A DNA stretch of 64,000 bases, taken from contig NZ_NPMR01000001.1 of assembly GCF_002245215.1 (NCBI RefSeq), positions 1,054,001 to 1,118,000 of the forward strand. Reading direction: 5' to 3'. This DNA is from Microbacterium sp. Yaish 1. GTDB taxonomy: Bacteria; Actinomycetota; Actinomycetes; Actinomycetales; Microbacteriaceae. Each line of letters starts with the position of its first letter. The stretch's first letter is position 1. This document shows positions 8,541 to 17,056 of this stretch, in pieces. The notes below the pieces were generated by a model that saw only the letters and a list, made by a program, of their open reading frames with translations, had not been told where the DNA came from and ran no database searches. The translations under genes were made by a program, and so were the position numbers.

Positions 8541-9074
8541 ATGACGGTGGGCTACATCCTCGGGTACGACCCGGACACGCTGCGGGAGATCGTCGACCCG
8601 GAGCAGTGCGCAGAGCGCCTCGCCGAGATCGGCGAGCAGCGCAGCCTGCCCGCGCTCCTCGAGCGCGTCTGGCTGCTGAAGGTGCTCGACCGGCTCGACG
8701 AGGCACTCGTCCTCGCGGAGCAGGCGGTGCGGGTGGCCCGCATGGCCGGGACCCGCAAGGACCTGCTGCGCGCCCGCGTGCTGCACGCAACGATCCTGCA
8801 GCACCGCGGTGCGTTCGCCGCGGCGATCCAGGAGCTGACGACGTGCGCGGAAGAGGCGGAGGGCCAGAACTGGCCGCTGCTCGCCGCATTCGCCTACCAG
8901 CACCGCGGCAAGGTCTCGTACGACGCGGAGGAGTACTCCGACGCCCGCACCGACTTCAAGCGCGCCCTGTTCCTCCGTCAGGAGGGCGGAGCTCCCGAGG
9001 ACCAGCTCGAGTCGACCCTGCTGGCCGTCGACGCCGCCGAGCGCCGTCGCTCGCGCTCGATCGTCGCCAGCTGA
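8541..9074 (+). CDS. TPR-like helical protein of unknown function
   Basis: This 177-residue protein is alpha-helical with about four tetratricopeptide-like pairs: LDRLDEALVLAEQAVRVAR, LLRARVLHATILQHRGAFAAAIQ and FAYQHRGKVSYDAEEYSDARTDF. It has no signal peptide or membrane segment. GGAGG 6-8 nt before ATG 8541 supports the start. It probably acts as a protein-protein interaction scaffold. Neighbours on both sides give no pathway hint. Confidence 0.7.
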   Translation: MTVGYILGYDPDTLREIVDPEQCAERLAEIGEQRSLPALLERVWLLKVLDRLDEALVLAEQAVRVARMAGTRKDLLRARVLHATILQHRGAFAAAIQELTTCAEEAEGQNWPLLAAFAYQHRGKVSYDAEEYSDARTDFKRALFLRQEGGAPEDQLESTLLAVDAAERRRSRSIVAS

Positions 9075-9117
9075 GCGCCGCGTCCCGCTGTCTCACCCCG
9101 CGCGTAGCGTCGACCAT

Positions 9118-9606
9118 ATGAGTGATCTCGATCGGGTCCGGGTCTGGGCCGAGGCGCTGATCGGAGCGCACCTCGACGGCTCGTGGACGTTCCGGTTCGA
9201 CAACGCCAAGCGCCGCGCGGGCCAGTGCGACTACACGCGCCGGACCATCAGCGTCTCGCGCTATCTCGCGGCCCGGTTCGACGACGACGAGAACCACCAG
9301 ACCCTGCTGCACGAGGTCGCCCACGCGATCGCGGGGCCGGCCGCCGGCCACGGCCGCGACTGGCTGCGCACGGCCCGCGAGCTCGGGTACGTCGGCGGCA
9401 CGACCCATCGCGGCGAGACGGCCGTCGAGCTGGCACCGTGGGTGGGCCACTGCCCCGCCGGCCACGTGGCCTACCGTCACCGGCGCCCCACGCGCGCGGC
9501 GTCGTGCCGGATGTGCGCGTCGTCGTACGACGAGCGCTTCCTGTTCCGGTGGGTCCGTCGCGAGATCTCCTCGGCCGACCGGCGGGCCGCCGCGACCCCG
9601 CGCTGA
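9118..9606 (+). CDS. SprT-like zinc metallopeptidase-type protein
   Basis: This 162-residue protein has the gluzincin motif HEVAHAIAG near residue 64, followed by a potential third ligand in AGHGRDW, as in SprT-like domains. The C-terminus holds CPAGHVAYRHRR and SCRMCASSYDERF, which look like a degenerate zinc ribbon. The family includes Spartan-type proteases and bacterial SprT, whose cellular role is poorly known. It converges on the ComB-like gene with a palindromic element between them. Confidence 0.8.
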   Translation: MSDLDRVRVWAEALIGAHLDGSWTFRFDNAKRRAGQCDYTRRTISVSRYLAARFDDDENHQTLLHEVAHAIAGPAAGHGRDWLRTARELGYVGGTTHRGETAVELAPWVGHCPAGHVAYRHRRPTRAASCRMCASSYDERFLFRWVRREISSADRRAAATPR

Positions 9607-9615
9607 CCCGCTGCA

Positions 9616-9693
9616 CCAACTCCTCAATTTCGGCGGCCGAGCCGTCGGATCCGGGCGCTTCGGGCTCGAATCTCGCGGATTCTGAGGAGTTGG
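9616..9693. repeat. ACTCCTCA-type palindromic element, copy 1
   Basis: CCAACTCCTCA (9616-9626) and TGAGGAGTTGG (9683-9693) are perfect complements. The inner arms continue with AATTTCGGCGG against CTCGCGGATTC. It fills the gap between convergent genes exactly and may act as a bidirectional terminator. Related elements lie at 34246-34320 and 51207-51274. Confidence 0.75.
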
Positions 9694-9695
9694 CG

Positions 9696-10343
9696 TCAGG
9701 CCGCGGTGAAGACGCCGGCGCGGAGCACCGGAGCGACCCCGTCGGCCCCGATCTGCGCGGCGGCGAGCGCGTCGTCGCGCTGGCCGCGCTCGAGCAGCTC
9801 CTGCCCCGAACCGCTCGCCGTCAGCAGGTGCCGCACCGCGCCGCCGAGGCCGCGGAACGACTCGCACGCCGCCGCTGCCTCGGGCGAGGTGTGGTCGATG
9901 CCGAGCCGGGAGAGCGCGTCGACGACGGCACCCGCGCCGAGCAGATCCTCCACCGCGAACCGCAGCTCCGTCTCGCCCTTCGGGCCGGCGAGCTCACCGG
10001 CCGCGATCACGGCGATGCTCGTGCGGGCTCCGCGGCGCTGCTGCTCCGCGAGCACAGCGGCGGCCACCGCGTCGGCGTTGCGCAGACAGCCGAGCAGCAC
10101 CACCGAGTCGGATGCCGCCCCGGCGATCGCCGCGCCGTTGCGTGAGACCGCATGTGCGGCGTCGTCGAGCGCGACGGTCTCCCCCGCGGCCACCCGGGCC
10201 GAGACGGTCGACGAGAAACGCAGCACGTCGACCACGACGACGACATCGGCCGGTGCCACACGGCGAAGACCGGCGATTCCCCAGTCCAGGCGAACCTGGT
10301 AGCGGGACTGGTCGAACGGCGAGGATGCGGCGGGCGACGGCAT
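9696..10343 (-). CDS. 2-phosphosulfolactate phosphatase family protein (ComB-like)
   Basis: This 215-residue protein has the ComB family landmarks VVVVVDVLRFSSTVSARVAAGE near residue 35, LGCLRNADAVA and IAAGELAGPKGETELRFAVEDLLGAG. In methanogens ComB dephosphorylates 2-phosphosulfolactate for coenzyme M synthesis. Actinobacteria do not make coenzyme M, so the substrate here is probably different (inference). It has no membrane segment and is a single gene. Confidence 0.8.
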   Translation of the reverse strand: MPSPAASSPFDQSRYQVRLDWGIAGLRRVAPADVVVVVDVLRFSSTVSARVAAGETVALDDAAHAVSRNGAAIAGAASDSVVLLGCLRNADAVAAAVLAEQQRRGARTSIAVIAAGELAGPKGETELRFAVEDLLGAGAVVDALSRLGIDHTSPEAAAACESFRGLGGAVRHLLTASGSGQELLERGQRDDALAAAQIGADGVAPVLRAGVFTAA

Positions 10344-10375
10344 CCGATCAGCCTACGACGGGGCAGACTGGGCTC

Positions 10376-10906
10376 ATGCGCATCCTCCAGAAGCTCGTGC
10401 TCGACTGCGACGCCGACGCCGCCTGGCGCGCCCTTCACTCGCCGCGCGCCCTCGCCGAGCTCTACGCGCCGCTCATGGGGCTCGAGCCCCTCGCCGTCGA
10501 GGGGATGCCGACCTCGCTCGAGCCCGGAGCCGACGTGCCGGTGCAGCTGTCGGCGTTCGGCGTCCCGGTCGGCCGGCAGCTGATCCACGTGTCGGACCGC
10601 GCGGTCGAGGAGCGCAGGCCCGGCGCGACGGACGCGTCGACCGTGCGGATCCTGCGCGACAGCGGCATCCCCCTCACGGGGCCCCTCTCGGTGCTCGACG
10701 TGTGGGACCACCAGATGGCGGTCTCGCCCGCACCCGGCGACCCGACCCGGACGCTGTGGCGCGAGCGCCTGGTCATCGGAGGCCTCGCCGCACCGGCGCT
10801 GTGGCCGATGCTCTGGGCGACGTGGCAGTGGCGTTCGACACGCCTGCGGCAGGTCGCGCCGTCCTGGGCCTACGACCCCGAGCCCGCCGCCGATCCGGCA
10901 CCGTGA
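10376..10906 (+). CDS. SRPBCC/START-like small-ligand domain protein
   Basis: This 176-residue protein begins MRILQKLVLDCDADAAWRAL, the usual first strand and helix of polyketide cyclase/START-like folds, and later has VSDRAVEER and TRTLWRERLVI strands. No catalytic residue is evident. Its stop overlaps the downstream acetyltransferase by 4 nt (GTGA), so the two are co-translated. The ATG lies just after a GGGCTC stretch. The ligand is unknown. Confidence 0.6.
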   Translation: MRILQKLVLDCDADAAWRALHSPRALAELYAPLMGLEPLAVEGMPTSLEPGADVPVQLSAFGVPVGRQLIHVSDRAVEERRPGATDASTVRILRDSGIPLTGPLSVLDVWDHQMAVSPAPGDPTRTLWRERLVIGGLAAPALWPMLWATWQWRSTRLRQVAPSWAYDPEPAADPAP

Positions 10907-11463
10907 CGGCCGTCGCCGTGCGGCGCGCCGTGCCCGCCGATGCCGCAGCGATCGCGCGCGTGCACGTCCGCGGATGGCATGAGGCTTACACGGGGCGGAT
11001 GCCGCAGAGCATTCTCGACCGGCTCGATCTCGTCCGTCTGACGCGGGTGCGGCGCGAGCTGCTCGGGCACGAGCAGCGGATCAGCGACCGGGTGCCGCCG
11101 GACGCGGCCGGCGCGGAGAACACCGGCCCCCAGCGCACGCATGACCTCGGCCGGACGTGGGTCGCGGTGACGGGCGGGTCGATCGTCGGGTTCGCCGTCA
11201 GCGGGTCCTCCCGCGACGTCCCTCCCGTCGCGCCGGTCGAGCTGTACGCGATCTACGTCCTCGCCGCCCACCACGGCACCGGCGCCGGACAGGCCCTGCT
11301 GGACGCGGCCCTCGGCGACGAGCGCGCATCGCTGTGGGTCCTCGACGACAACCCGCGCGCCCACGCGTTCTACGCCCGTAACGGGTTCCGCCCCGACGGC
11401 GCCGCGAAGGACGACACCAGCTGGGGCGAGAGCATCAGCGAGGTCCGGCTCGTCCGCGGATGA
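10903..11463 (+). CDS. GNAT family N-acetyltransferase
   Basis: This 186-residue protein starts at a GTG overlapping the previous stop. It shows AVRRAVPADAAAIARVHVRGWHEAY at the N-terminus, the central strand PVELYAIYVLAAHHGTGAGQALLD with a GTGAG-type acetyl-CoA loop (about residues 107-129), and the closing ARAHAFYARNGF-like helix (RAHAFYARNGF). It likely transfers an acetyl group from acetyl-CoA to a small molecule or protein; the substrate is not predictable. Confidence 0.85.
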   Translation: MTAVAVRRAVPADAAAIARVHVRGWHEAYTGRMPQSILDRLDLVRLTRVRRELLGHEQRISDRVPPDAAGAENTGPQRTHDLGRTWVAVTGGSIVGFAVSGSSRDVPPVAPVELYAIYVLAAHHGTGAGQALLDAALGDERASLWVLDDNPRAHAFYARNGFRPDGAAKDDTSWGESISEVRLVRG

Positions 11464-11500
11464 CGGGCGAGCCGGACCGGCCGGCGACAGGCGAACGGCC

Positions 11501-12991
11501 TCACTCCGCGAGCGCCTCCACCGGTGAGACCCGAGTCGCGAGGCGGGTGGGCACGACGGCGGCGACGAGCGTGAGCACGGCGGTGGCGACGACGATCCCG
11601 GCGACCGTGAGCCACGGGATGCCCGGCAGGACGAAGTTCGGCGCGAGCCACAGCGGCGGTACCCGCACCGACCCGAGCAGCGACTGCGCCGCGGCCCAGC
11701 CGTAGGCGATGCCGAGGAGTAGGCCGAACACGACCGAGGTGATCGTGATGTGCGCCGCCTCGAACAGCACCATCGAGCGGATCTGACGCCCGGTGAGCCC
11801 GAGGGCGCGCAGCAGCCCGAGCTCACGGGTTCGCTGCACCACGCCGATCGTGAGCAGGTTGACGAGCCCGACCGCCGCGATCACGGCGGAGACGCCCACG
11901 AGGGCCATCATGACCGCGGTGAACGTGTCGAGCAGGCGAGCCATCTCGCCCGATACCTCGCCGCCACCCGAGGCCGCCATGACGCCCTTGACCGACTCGG
12001 TGGCCACGGCGAACATCGTCACGAGCGTGACGCCCATGACGACGCCGATCGCCATGCGGCTCGAGCGTTCGGGATAGCGCAGCGCGTTCTCGGCTGCGAG
12101 CCGCGCCGATGCCGAACGACCGAAGAGCCGACCGGTCAGGCGGAGCAGCGGCGGCATGACGAGGGCAGCGCCCAGGCTCAGTCCGGTGAACGAGGCGAGC
12201 CCGCCGAAGAACGCGACGACGACGCCGAGGGGTGTGACGAAGCCGGCGAGGATGCCGAGGGCGAGCAGCACCGCGCCGACCGCGAAGAGCGACACCGCGG
12301 TGACGCGCCGACGCGTGCGACCGGCGGCCTCCTCCGCCGTGCGCGGCGCGGACCCCGCGAGCGCGGCGAGAGGCGTGACCTCGAGCACGCGGCGCGAGCC
12401 GGCCCACGCGGCGACCCAGGTCGTCAGCGCGACGACGAGCGCCGGGGCGAGGAGCACCGGCTGGACGATGCTGTACTCGACGTTCAGTCCCCACGCTCGC
12501 GCGGCGAGCTCCTGCAGCCCGACGGCCGCGGCGGTTCCGCCGACGAGCCCGATGACAGCGCCGATCGCGCCGACGATGAGGCCCTGCCGCGCGATGCGAG
12601 CGCGCTGCGATCGAGCCGACGCCCCGATCAGGCGCATGAGGGCGATCTGACGGGTGCGCCCCGCGACGATCGTGGCGAAGGTGTTGGCCGTCACGATCGC
12701 GGCGACGTACATCGCCACCGCGACGAGCAGCACGCTGAGGATCGCGACGACGATGATGATGGTCTCGCCGCCGGAGAGGAACGGATCGGCCATGAGCCAC
12801 GCACCGATGAGTCCGGTCACCGCGACCAGCAGCACGCCGAACCCGCCGGAGATCGCCGCGACGAGCACCGAGGCCCCCATGCCCCGCTCGCGCAGCCACG
12901 CCCACCGCCCGGACGTCGCGGCCGACGGGCCCGGCCCGGGACGCGTCGGCGCCGAGGAGGACGCGGTGCCGGGCACGGTCACCGCGGTCAT
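11501..12991 (-). CDS. FtsX-like (MacB-type) ABC transporter permease
   Basis: This 496-residue membrane protein contains two FtsX domains. The first has its membrane segments around residues 30-115 with the cytoplasmic loop TIVAGRTRQIALMRLIGASARSQ. The second has TIGVVQRTRELGLLRALGLTGRQI followed by C-terminal segments. The final VSPVEALAE is typical. ATG 12991 overlaps the ATPase stop by 4 nt. Together with that ATPase it forms a type VII ABC system, usually efflux or mechanotransmission of antimicrobials or lipids. The upstream two-component pair suggests induction by envelope stress. Confidence 0.9.
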   Translation of the reverse strand: MTAVTVPGTASSSAPTRPGPGPSAATSGRWAWLRERGMGASVLVAAISGGFGVLLVAVTGLIGAWLMADPFLSGGETIIIVVAILSVLLVAVAMYVAAIVTANTFATIVAGRTRQIALMRLIGASARSQRARIARQGLIVGAIGAVIGLVGGTAAAVGLQELAARAWGLNVEYSIVQPVLLAPALVVALTTWVAAWAGSRRVLEVTPLAALAGSAPRTAEEAAGRTRRRVTAVSLFAVGAVLLALGILAGFVTPLGVVVAFFGGLASFTGLSLGAALVMPPLLRLTGRLFGRSASARLAAENALRYPERSSRMAIGVVMGVTLVTMFAVATESVKGVMAASGGGEVSGEMARLLDTFTAVMMALVGVSAVIAAVGLVNLLTIGVVQRTRELGLLRALGLTGRQIRSMVLFEAAHITITSVVFGLLLGIAYGWAAAQSLLGSVRVPPLWLAPNFVLPGIPWLTVAGIVVATAVLTLVAAVVPTRLATRVSPVEALAE

Positions 12992-13749
12992 GCCGACACC
13001 TCGGCGGCGAGCATGTGGGCCGAGATCTCCTCGGCGGTCTGCCGGGGCTTGTCGGCGACGATGCGACCGTCGCCGAGGAAGATCACCCGGTCGGCGTGCG
13101 AGGCGGCGACGGGATCGTGGGTGACCATCGCGATCGATTGACCGTGTTCGCGGCTCGCGGTGGCGAGGAGGGCGAGCACCTCGCGACCCGAGCGGGAGTC
13201 GAGGTTGCCGGTCGGCTCGTCGGCGAAGACGAGGTCGGGCGCCGTCGCGAGCGCTCGGGCGATCGCGACGCGCTGCTGCTGGCCGCCCGACAGCTCGTGC
13301 GGACGGTGCCGCAGGCGGGCTCCGAGCCCGAGGGAGTCGACCAGCCCGTCGATGCGCGAGCGCTCGAGCGCCGAGGGCGAGCGCCCGTCGAGCTCGAACG
13401 GCAGCGTGATGTTGCCGATGACGTCGAGAGTCGGCACGAGGTTGAACGACTGGAACACGAAGCCGACGCGCCGGCGACGCAGAATCGTGAGATCGAGGTC
13501 GGACAGGCCCGAGATCTCGGTGTCGCCGATCCACGCGCGGCCCGACGTCGGCGCGTCGAGTCCCGCCATGATGTGCATCAGGGTCGATTTACCCGAGCCG
13601 GAGGGGCCCATGATGGCGGTGAACTCGCCACGACGGATGCCCACGGACACGCCGTCGAGGGCACGGACCCCCGATTCGCCGGCGCCGTAGGTCTTGGAGA
13701 GGTTCTGGACCCGGGCGGCGAGGCCGAGGTCGGTCGTCGAGATCTGCAT
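12988..13749 (-). CDS. MacB/LolD-type ABC transporter ATP-binding protein
   Basis: This 253-residue protein has Walker [11 protein letters not shown]-loop [14 protein letters not shown], signature LSGGQQQR, Walker [13 protein letters not shown] and a H-loop histidine in MVTHDP. The FQSFNL and DEPTGNLD forms are characteristic of FtsE/LolD/MacB ATPases. The start at 13749 (MQISTTDLG) matches the family; in-frame ATGs at 13785 and 13830 would only add a polar tail. It partners with the overlapping permease. Confidence 0.92.
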   Translation of the reverse strand: MQISTTDLGLAARVQNLSKTYGAGESGVRALDGVSVGIRRGEFTAIMGPSGSGKSTLMHIMAGLDAPTSGRAWIGDTEISGLSDLDLTILRRRRVGFVFQSFNLVPTLDVIGNITLPFELDGRSPSALERSRIDGLVDSLGLGARLRHRPHELSGGQQQRVAIARALATAPDLVFADEPTGNLDSRSGREVLALLATASREHGQSIAMVTHDPVAASHADRVIFLGDGRIVADKPRQTAEEISAHMLAAEVSA

Positions 13750-13856
13750 GTCCCCGACGCTACGAACCGGGCTGGACCCCGGCATCGGTCCGTCGTCGCG
13801 GGTGCGTACATCTCGCGGATGATCCCGCATCCGCCCGCGTCATCCGCCCCCGCCGG

Positions 13857-14513
13857 TCAGGCGAGCCCGTGCTCGAACGCGAAGACGACGAGCTGCACGC
13901 GGTCGCGCAGGGCGAGCTTGGCGAGGATGCGGCTGATGTGGGTCTTCACCGTCGCCTCGGAGAGGAACTCCCGCTGGGCGATCTCGGCGTTGGAGAGCCC
14001 ACGGGCGGCCAGTCCGAAGATCTCGCGCTCGCGGTCGGTCAGCTCGGCGAAGGCAGCCGGGACCGGCTTCTGCTCGGGCGCCGAGAAGGTCGCGAAGAGC
14101 TCGCGCGTCGCCGAGGCCGCGATCACCGACGACCCGGAGTGCACTGTGCGGATCGCGGCGAGCAGGAACTCGGGGTCGGCGTCCTTGAGCAGGAAGCCGC
14201 TCGCCCCCTGGCGGATCGCTCGCGCGGCCGCCTCGTCGAGGTCGAAGGTGGTCAGCATCACGATGCGCGGCGGCGCACCGTCGAAGACCGGGTCGTCGAG
14301 CAGCTGGGCGGTCGCGGTGAGGCCGTCCATGACCGGCATCCGGATGTCCATCAGCACGACGTCGGGTCGCGTCGCGCGCACGACGCCGATCGCCTCCGCA
14401 CCGTCCGAGGCCTCGCCCACGACCTCCAGGTCGGGCTGCGAGGCGACGACCATGCGGATGCCGGCACGGAAGAGCGCCTGATCGTCGACGAGGACGACCC
14501 GGATGACGCTCAC
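13857..14513 (-). CDS. LuxR/NarL-type response regulator
   Basis: This 218-residue protein has an N-terminal receiver (VVLVDDQALFRAGI, phospho-acceptor Asp in VVLMDIRMPVMDG near residue 55, Lys in FLLKDADPE) and a C-terminal LuxR HTH (LTDREREIFGLAARGLSNAEIA, then SEATVKTHISRILAKL). GTG 14513 overlaps the kinase stop by 4 nt. It lies 107 nt upstream of the ABC ATPase on the same strand and is the obvious candidate regulator of that transporter. Confidence 0.95.
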   Translation of the reverse strand: MSVIRVVLVDDQALFRAGIRMVVASQPDLEVVGEASDGAEAIGVVRATRPDVVLMDIRMPVMDGLTATAQLLDDPVFDGAPPRIVMLTTFDLDEAAARAIRQGASGFLLKDADPEFLLAAIRTVHSGSSVIAASATRELFATFSAPEQKPVPAAFAELTDREREIFGLAARGLSNAEIAQREFLSEATVKTHISRILAKLALRDRVQLVVFAFEHGLA

Positions 14514-15706
14514 GCGGGGCCGCCGATGGGCAGGGTCGCCGCCACGACGAAGGCGTCGCCCCGGGGGCCCACCTCGATGCTGCCGCCGATGAGCTGAGCG
14601 CGCTCGCGCATGCCGATGAGACCGTGTCCGCCGGTGCGCACCGGGCCGGTCGCCTCGCTCGCCGGCGGGAGGGGGTTGCTCACTCGGACCTCCACGCGGT
14701 CGGGCAGCCAGGACAGGGACACATCCACGGTACCGCCCGCGCCGTGCCGGATCGCGTTCGTGAGGGCCTCCTGCAGGATGCGGTACACCGCGATCTGCAC
14801 GGCCGCGGGCGGCTCGCCCGGCGGGGCGGGGTCGATGTCCACGCGCAGGTCGAGACCCGCGGCTCGCACCTGGGCGTACAGGACCTCGAGCTCCGCGATG
14901 GTCGGCTGCGGGCCCTCGCCCTCGCTGTGGCGCAGCTGCGTCAGCAGCATGCGCACGTCGGCGAGGGCGGAGCGGGCGGTCGAGGATATCGTCTGGAGCG
15001 ACTCGGCAGCGGCATCCGGGTCGGCCGCCGCGGCGTAGCGCGCTCCGTCGGCCTGCGCGATGACGACGGCGAGCGAATGGGCGACGACGTCGTGCATGTC
15101 GCGCGCGATGCGGTTGCGCTCGAACTCCGCCGTCGCACGCTCTTCGGCCTGCCGCTGAGCCTCCGCGTTGCCACGCGCACGCAGGCCCACGCGGACGAGC
15201 GCCCCCACCGTCCATGCCAGGAGCAGGCCGAAGACCGCCGCGATGAAGAGCATGGAGCCGGTGATGAGGTAGAACATCAGGTCGTCGCCGCCGGCGGTGA
15301 TCGAGTATGCCGCCGTCGGGATGAGCAAGTACACGGTGATGGCCAGAGCGCCCGCGATCGAGGACGCGAACCCGAGCCAGAAGACCCGGTTCGTGCCGTA
15401 GGCCGCGCACGTGTAGAGCACCGCGAAGATCGCGATGTCGACCGGCAGCGGCGGGAGCTGCGCCAGCATCTGCAGAATCGCGCCGACCCACGCGAGCGCC
15501 AGGGCGACCGGCGGCGAGAGGCGACGCAGGGCGACCGCCGCGCTGAAGGGGACGACGAGGAGGATCGCGACGAACGCGGACACGCGGTCGTTCGGGATCC
15601 CGACGCCCACGACGCCCACCCAGGTGAACAGCAGCATGAGCGCTGCGAACGCGACAGCCACCGAGACGTCGACGGAGAGCTGATAGCGGCGGAGCGGACG
15701 GAACAC
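14510..15706 (-). CDS. Sensor histidine kinase (HisKA_3/NarL-type)
   Basis: This roughly 398-residue protein has five or six membrane segments in the first 160 residues without a large extracellular domain, so it may sense within the membrane. It then has the HisKA_3 box ERNRIARDMHDVVAHSLAVVI with the phospho-accepting His, and an HATPase_c domain with N-box QEALTNAIRHG and GHGLIGMRERAQLIGG. The GTG at 15706 (VFRPLRRYQ) is the most likely start but has no strong ribosome-binding site. It phosphorylates the overlapping regulator. Confidence 0.92.
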   Translation of the reverse strand: MFRPLRRYQLSVDVSVAVAFAALMLLFTWVGVVGVGIPNDRVSAFVAILLVVPFSAAVALRRLSPPVALALAWVGAILQMLAQLPPLPVDIAIFAVLYTCAAYGTNRVFWLGFASSIAGALAITVYLLIPTAAYSITAGGDDLMFYLITGSMLFIAAVFGLLLAWTVGALVRVGLRARGNAEAQRQAEERATAEFERNRIARDMHDVVAHSLAVVIAQADGARYAAAADPDAAAESLQTISSTARSALADVRMLLTQLRHSEGEGPQPTIAELEVLYAQVRAAGLDLRVDIDPAPPGEPPAAVQIAVYRILQEALTNAIRHGAGGTVDVSLSWLPDRVEVRVSNPLPPASEATGPVRTGGHGLIGMRERAQLIGGSIEVGPRGDAFVVAATLPIGGPA

Positions 15707-15771
15707 GCTATGACGGTACGCGAGCCCCGGGGGCGCGGCATCCCTCTGGCGATGTATCCGCCGGAGCGCGC

Positions 15772-16785
15772 TCAGCGCGCGTACACGCGCAGACCGTCGG
15801 GGACCGCACGGAGCCGCAGCCGGTAGCCGTCGGCCGGCGTCTCGGTCAGCTCGCCGTCGTGCGCGAGCACCGGCGTCGCGCCGCCCGGCCGCACCGTCAG
15901 CTCGATCTCGGAGACGACGGCCCGTTCGAGGTCGGATGCCGGCGGCATGAGCCGCAGCGCGCGCATGACGGCGAGAGTGCGGCGACCGAACGCCAGCGAG
16001 GTCACCGCCCGCAGCCGCGTGCCCCGGGCGTGGTGGAGCCGGACATCGAGCACGGGCTCGTCGAGGCTCGCGCGACGCATCATCGCGATACGCCGCGGGT
16101 CGTTCCGCCCGAGGCCGGCGAAGACCGACCAGACGACCGCGCGGCGGCCGTCGCGCACGATCGTGATGCGGTGGGCTCCGTGCATCTCGCGCCACGCCGC
16201 GACCGCGCCGCCCCACCATTTGCCCAGGCTCGTGCGCTTCTCGCGTTCGGCGAGCATCTCGGGGTAGGCGCCGAGCGACACCGCATTGAGGACGGTGACG
16301 GGCTCGCCGTCGTCGACGACCGCCTCGGCGACGACGACGCTGCGCACCGCGCCGGCTGCATACGCGTCGAGGGTGGCCTCGACCGTCTCGAGGCCGGCAG
16401 CGCGGGCGAAGTGGTTGAAGGTGCCGCCGGGCAGGACGAGCAACGGCAGGTCATGACGACGCGCGAGGTGCGCGGCACGCGATACCGACCCGTCGCCGCC
16501 GAGGACGGCGAGTGCGGTCGGCGCGTCGGCGTCCGACATGGCCGAGGCGACGATCTCGTCCATCGACGACTCGCCCAAGCTCTCGACCCGCGCCTCGGGC
16601 AGCCGCCGCCGGATCTCGGGCAGCGGATCGGGTCGGACCACCGACGTGCCCGCGCGGGAGTTCGTGATCAGCAGAACGCCACGCCCGTCGGCGCCCGGCC
16701 CGTCGGAGCGCCTGTCGGGCGTGGTGCTGTCGGGCGTGGTGCTGTCGGACGTGGTGCTGTCGGACGTGGGGCTGTCGGCGGGCAT
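15772..16785 (-). CDS. Diacylglycerol/lipid kinase family protein
   Basis: This 337-residue protein has the DAGK catalytic signature AVLGGDGSVSRAAHLA near residue 95 and the conserved VLPGGTFNHFARAAGL. It then has the NAVSLGAYPEM segment and the C-terminal beta-sandwich ending AHDGELTETPADGYRLRLRA. It probably phosphorylates a membrane lipid, using ATP, at the cytoplasmic face. Residues 6-24 are an insertion of DSTT(S/P) pentads from a 15-bp tandem repeat. A start after that tract would still give a complete kinase domain. Confidence 0.88.
   Translation of the reverse strand: MPADSPTSDSTTSDSTTPDSTTPDRRSDGPGADGRGVLLITNSRAGTSVVRPDPLPEIRRRLPEARVESLGESSMDEIVASAMSDADAPTALAVLGGDGSVSRAAHLARRHDLPLLVLPGGTFNHFARAAGLETVEATLDAYAAGAVRSVVVAEAVVDDGEPVTVLNAVSLGAYPEMLAEREKRTSLGKWWGGAVAAWREMHGAHRITIVRDGRRAVVWSVFAGLGRNDPRRIAMMRRASLDEPVLDVRLHHARGTRLRAVTSLAFGRRTLAVMRALRLMPPASDLERAVVSEIELTVRPGGATPVLAHDGELTETPADGYRLRLRAVPDGLRVYAR
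16711..16777. repeat. 15-bp tandem repeat in the lipid kinase N-terminus
   Basis: There are about four and a half units of CTGTCGGgCGTGGTG, with an a/g difference between the first and second pairs. The unit is in frame, so copy-number change adds or removes five residues without a frameshift. Confidence 0.85.
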
Positions 16786-16853
16786 GCTGCGACGCTAACC
16801 CGGCCCGGACGGCGCTTGCCACGCCTTGACAGTGTGTGCGCGACGGGCGGACG

Positions 16854-16942
16854 GCGATACAGCCGCCGGACCGCTGGGGCTGGTGTCGCGTGCCAGCGCC
16901 GCCGAGGCAACACCAGCCCCGCCGACCCGGCAGGTGTATCGC
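16854..16942 (+). repeat. 89-bp palindromic element, copy 2
   Basis: It has the same boundaries (GCGATACA and TGTATCGC), length and orientation as the copy at 3596-3684, including the inner CTGGGGCTGGTG / CACCAGCCCC arms. It lies in a divergent gap between the lipid kinase and the DUF6421 gene, so a terminator role does not explain this copy. Confidence 0.85.
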
Positions 16943-16974
16943 CACCGCCACCGCCACCGCCACCGCCATCGCCT
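16938..16974. repeat. Hexanucleotide tandem repeat (CACCGC)n
   Basis: About six units of CACCGC abut the right end of the 89-bp element. It is a simple-sequence tract with no coding role. Confidence 0.7.
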
Positions 16975-17056
16975 CAGGCCCGACGGCCGGTTAGGCTGAC
17001 GCCACCTGACCACCGCTCCCGCGCGGGAGCCGTACCTCGTAGATCGGAGGTTCCCC

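Noticed and set aside
9696..10343. Coenzyme M synthesis by the ComB-like protein
   Set aside because: No other coenzyme M genes are present and actinobacteria are not known to make it. Only the family name is retained.
15748..15767. Stretch resembling the left end of the 89-bp element
   Set aside because: Only about 16 of 20 bases match and there is no second arm. It overlaps the gap before the kinase and is likely chance.
16711..16777. CRISPR-like spacing of a short repeat
   Set aside because: The units are directly adjacent, with no spacers, and lie in a coding frame. No cas genes are present.
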